DNA of 64,000 bases, from contig NZ_CP104562.2 in assembly GCF_025398155.2 (NCBI RefSeq), positions 3,720,001 to 3,784,000 on the forward strand. The letters are read 5' to 3'. Source of the stretch: Roseateles amylovorans (GTDB lineage Bacteria > Pseudomonadota > Gammaproteobacteria > Burkholderiales > Burkholderiaceae_C). The notes below the pieces were generated by a model, which was not told the DNA's origin, ran no database searches, and saw only the letters and a list, made by a program, of their open reading frames with translations. Of this stretch, positions 61,954 through 64,000 are shown piece by piece. A program made the translations under genes and the position numbers. Position 1 is the first letter of the stretch. Every line of letters starts with the position of its first letter.

Positions 61954-63321
61954 ATGAGAAACGTCTCCTTCCTCTCCCCCTCCTCCCCACGCCAGACAGC
62001 TGTCCAGCGCGCCACGGCCGCACTGGGGTTGACATGTGCCCTGATCGGCGGCAACTGCTGGGCGCAAGCGGCGAGCGAGCAGGCGGCCGAGCCGGCCAAG
62101 GCATCGCAGGCCTCGGAGAAATCCGAGAAGGCCGAGAAGGCCGAGAAGGCAGACGGCACCCACACGGCAGACCACGCGCAGAGCGCCAAGTCCTCGAAGT
62201 CGAGCAAGGCCGACAAGACGGATAAGGCGGATAAGGCGACCAAGAAGTCCTCCGCCGACTCGACCAAAACGCAGGCCGCTCGCGACAAGGACGCCAAGTC
62301 CAGCAAGGCGGGGTCGGCCAAAGTGGCGAAGGTCGACGACAAGTCGGAAGGCAAGGCCGACAAGGCTGAGAAGGCCGACAAAAAAGCAGAGTCCAAGTCC
62401 GCAGAGAAGTCGGCGGACAACAAGACAACCGATCTGAAGGCTGCCGAGCTCAAGGCCGGCGAGAAGTCTTCGGACAAGTTGGCTGACAAGACCGCTGAGA
62501 AGTCTGCGGAGAAGGCGTCGGACCGCGCACAAGACAAGCCCTCGGCGACGCAGACCGCACAAACCAAGAGCGACGCCAAGCCTGACGCCGCTCCGCCGGC
62601 CGGCACCATGATGGGCGCCTACGGCCAAAGCCTGATGCGCGCCACCGGCACGGCCACCGCTGCGACCAGCCCTGCGCCGCAAGCGGCGGCCCTGCCCGTC
62701 GCCCCGGCGATGGCCACCCTCGCCGCGGCCACGGCGAACAGCACGAGCGCCGCGCCCACAGCCCCCAACGGCCTGCCGCCCACCGCGATGATGGGTGCGG
62801 CGGGTGTGGCCGCCGGGGACTCGGTCTCCCGCTTCCTGCAGCAGCGCGGCATCGTCGCGCAAGCGCAGGCGCAAACCCAGGCGGAGAACGCCGGGCTGCT
62901 GAACCAAGTGCGTGACAAGGCTTCGGACCTGGTCATGTCCGCGATGAACTTCCTGGGCGTGCCCTACCGTCGCGGTGGCAATTCGGTGTCGAATGGATTC
63001 GACTGCAGCGGCTTCACGCGTCACATCTTCGAGCGAAGCGTCGGCCTGGTGCTGCCCCGTCGCGCGGATGAGCAGGCCAAGCTGTCCAGCCTGGTGGCCA
63101 TCAGCAAGGACGAGCTCAAGCCGGGCGATCTGGTGTTCTTCAACACCATGCGCGCGACCTTCTCCCATGTCGGCATCTATGTCGGCGAGGGCAAGTTCAT
63201 CCACTCGCCACGCGTCGGCGGTGCGGTGCGGGTGGAAGACATGCGCGAGGCCTACTGGGCCAAGCGCTTCACTGGCGCTCGCCGCGCCGACTTGGCGGCC
63301 CAGGCCACACCTGGCACCTGA
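61954..63321 (+). CDS. Secreted NlpC/P60 (C40) peptidoglycan hydrolase with a Lys-rich N-terminal region
   Basis: A 455-residue exported cysteine peptidase that would cut cell-wall stem peptides. A signal-like segment (about 15-39, ending WAQA) is followed by about 170 residues of low-complexity KADKAEKADK/KSAEKS-type sequence, an Ala/Pro/Thr linker, and a C-terminal NlpC/P60 domain (about 320-440). The catalytic set is Cys351 in FDCSGF, His405 in SHVGIYVG and His417 in IHSPRVGG. The Lys/Ala/Asp/Glu repeats could bind wall polymers or be a flexible spacer. It is divergent from prpE. Confidence 0.9.
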   Translation: MRNVSFLSPSSPRQTAVQRATAALGLTCALIGGNCWAQAASEQAAEPAKASQASEKSEKAEKAEKADGTHTADHAQSAKSSKSSKADKTDKADKATKKSSADSTKTQAARDKDAKSSKAGSAKVAKVDDKSEGKADKAEKADKKAESKSAEKSADNKTTDLKAAELKAGEKSSDKLADKTAEKSAEKASDRAQDKPSATQTAQTKSDAKPDAAPPAGTMMGAYGQSLMRATGTATAATSPAPQAAALPVAPAMATLAAATANSTSAAPTAPNGLPPTAMMGAAGVAAGDSVSRFLQQRGIVAQAQAQTQAENAGLLNQVRDKASDLVMSAMNFLGVPYRRGGNSVSNGFDCSGFTRHIFERSVGLVLPRRADEQAKLSSLVAISKDELKPGDLVFFNTMRATFSHVGIYVGEGKFIHSPRVGGAVRVEDMREAYWAKRFTGARRADLAAQATPGT

Positions 63322-63498
63322 GTCGCCCCTGGCGGCGGCCCGCGTCCATCCACGCGGCAGCGGACGGGCCTTTGGCCGCGAATGGACCGGCATCGGTCCA
63401 GCCACCGCTTCCTTTCATTCAAGGCAGTCGCCTCTGCAGGCGTCTTGCATGATCAGAATCAATCCCTGATCCTTGCGGGCACGGCAGCATTGCGCACC

Positions 63499-64000
63499 AT
63501 GCCCACCACTCCTCCGCCTGAACGTCCCCGCCCCGCGCCGGAGCCCCGCGCCTCACGCTTCGGCCTGCCCACCGAGGACGCGCTGCGCGAGTCCCGCAGC
63601 TTCGGCGTGCGCGCCATTCCGATGCTCCGGCCGATCAGCTGGCTGGCTCGCGGCTGGGGCGACCTGTGGCGCTGCCCCGTCCCCTCGCTGTTGCAAGGCC
63701 TGCTGCTGGCGCTGGCCGGTGCGCTGATCGTGGCGGTCGCCCATGATCATTTCTGGCTGCTGGCGGGCGCCTTCAGTGGCTTCCTGCTGGTGGCGCCCAT
63801 CCTCGCTGGCGGCTTCTACGCCTGCAGCCGGGCGCTTGAGCAGCATCGGCCCGCGACGGTGGCCACCGCCCTGCGGGCTTGGCAGCCCACACGGGGACGT
63901 CTGGTCGCCTTCGGCCTGCTGCTGGCCGTGTCCGGCGGTGGCTGGATGCTGTGCTCGGCGGCCTTGATTACCGGTTTTGCTGCGGGCCCGATCGACACGC
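63499..64000 (+). CDS. DUF2189 family membrane protein (truncated by window end)
   Basis: An open frame of 167 codons running off the window. After a Pro/Arg-rich N-terminus (about 1-35) comes VRAIPMLRPISWLARGWGDLWRCPV, the typical entry into DUF2189 integral-membrane proteins, then at least three hydrophobic spans (about 63-80, 85-105, 133-155). The start ATG (63499) has no strong ribosome site. The function of the family is unknown. Confidence 0.78.
   Translation, partial: MPTTPPPERPRPAPEPRASRFGLPTEDALRESRSFGVRAIPMLRPISWLARGWGDLWRCPVPSLLQGLLLALAGALIVAVAHDHFWLLAGAFSGFLLVAPILAGGFYACSRALEQHRPATVATALRAWQPTRGRLVAFGLLLAVSGGGWMLCSAALITGFAAGPIDT

Noticed and set aside
61879..63405. Minus-strand frame of about 500 codons opposite the NlpC/P60 gene
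   Set aside because: The Leu/Gly/Arg-rich sequence is the reverse of the lysine-rich repeats; it has no signal or domain of its own.

Overview
The window reads as a chromosomal core segment of a high-GC betaproteobacterium of the order Burkholderiales, probably of the Roseateles/Mitsuaria/Rubrivivax type. The evidence is gene order and protein type: pstSCAB; rlmE-ftsH-folP-glmM; yhbY-DUF4149-greA-carB-carA; surE-pcm-nlpD-rpoS-rlmD; an EarP-type elongation factor P with Arg32; and map-glnD. The genus is an inference from familiarity, since no database search was possible.

Layout. 1-4045 (minus): high-affinity phosphate transporter pstS-C-A-B, with Pho-box-like half-sites upstream of pstS and a second set pointing the other way, to a fasciclin lipoprotein (4289). 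4905-11165: glmM, folP, ftsH and rlmE, with yhbY divergent. 11392-18187: DUF4149 protein, greA, carB, carA and a GlcG-like protein, with a threefold ~130-bp tandem repeat between the DUF4149 gene and greA. 18288-24451: a Bax-inhibitor-1 protein, then the stationary-phase cluster. 24610-27665: quinone oxidoreductase, NarL/LuxR response regulator, a 51-residue basic protein and an SRAP protein. 28029-32632: tRNA-His, a PpiD-like chaperone, tRNA-Val, HU, pgsA and a lipoprotein. 32720-37221: uvrC, then earP and its substrate efp. 37614-42416: an exported histone-H1-like polycation, a prolyl-4-hydroxylase-like oxygenase, yaaA, tolC, a rhodanese and a second Pcm-like methyltransferase. 42463-49114: a TetR repressor with a clear operator, uppP, map, glnD and mnmH. 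49214-54202: a PliG-like lysozyme inhibitor, an alpha-amylase with a CBM20 module, an ~0.9-kb repeat-rich gap, a tandem FKBP and a cupin protein. 54320-64000: gluQ, LysR/pirin pair, MFS exporter, HAD phosphatase, prpE, a lysine-rich NlpC/P60 hydrolase and a truncated DUF2189 membrane protein.

Most genes are housekeeping: phosphate uptake, wall precursors, pyrimidine and folate synthesis, membrane protease, rRNA/tRNA modification, nitrogen sensing and DNA repair. There is no transposase, prophage, CRISPR array or known defence island. The unusual layer lies between and at the edges of genes: many short perfect or near-perfect tandem arrays (6-11 bp, one of 35 bp, one of 130 bp), some entering coding ends. 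I found no convincing new multi-gene system. The best leads are the Pho-box-linked fasciclin gene, mutually exclusive hairpins in the amylase leader, the structured efp leader, the exported H1-like protein and the tandem-repeat load itself.
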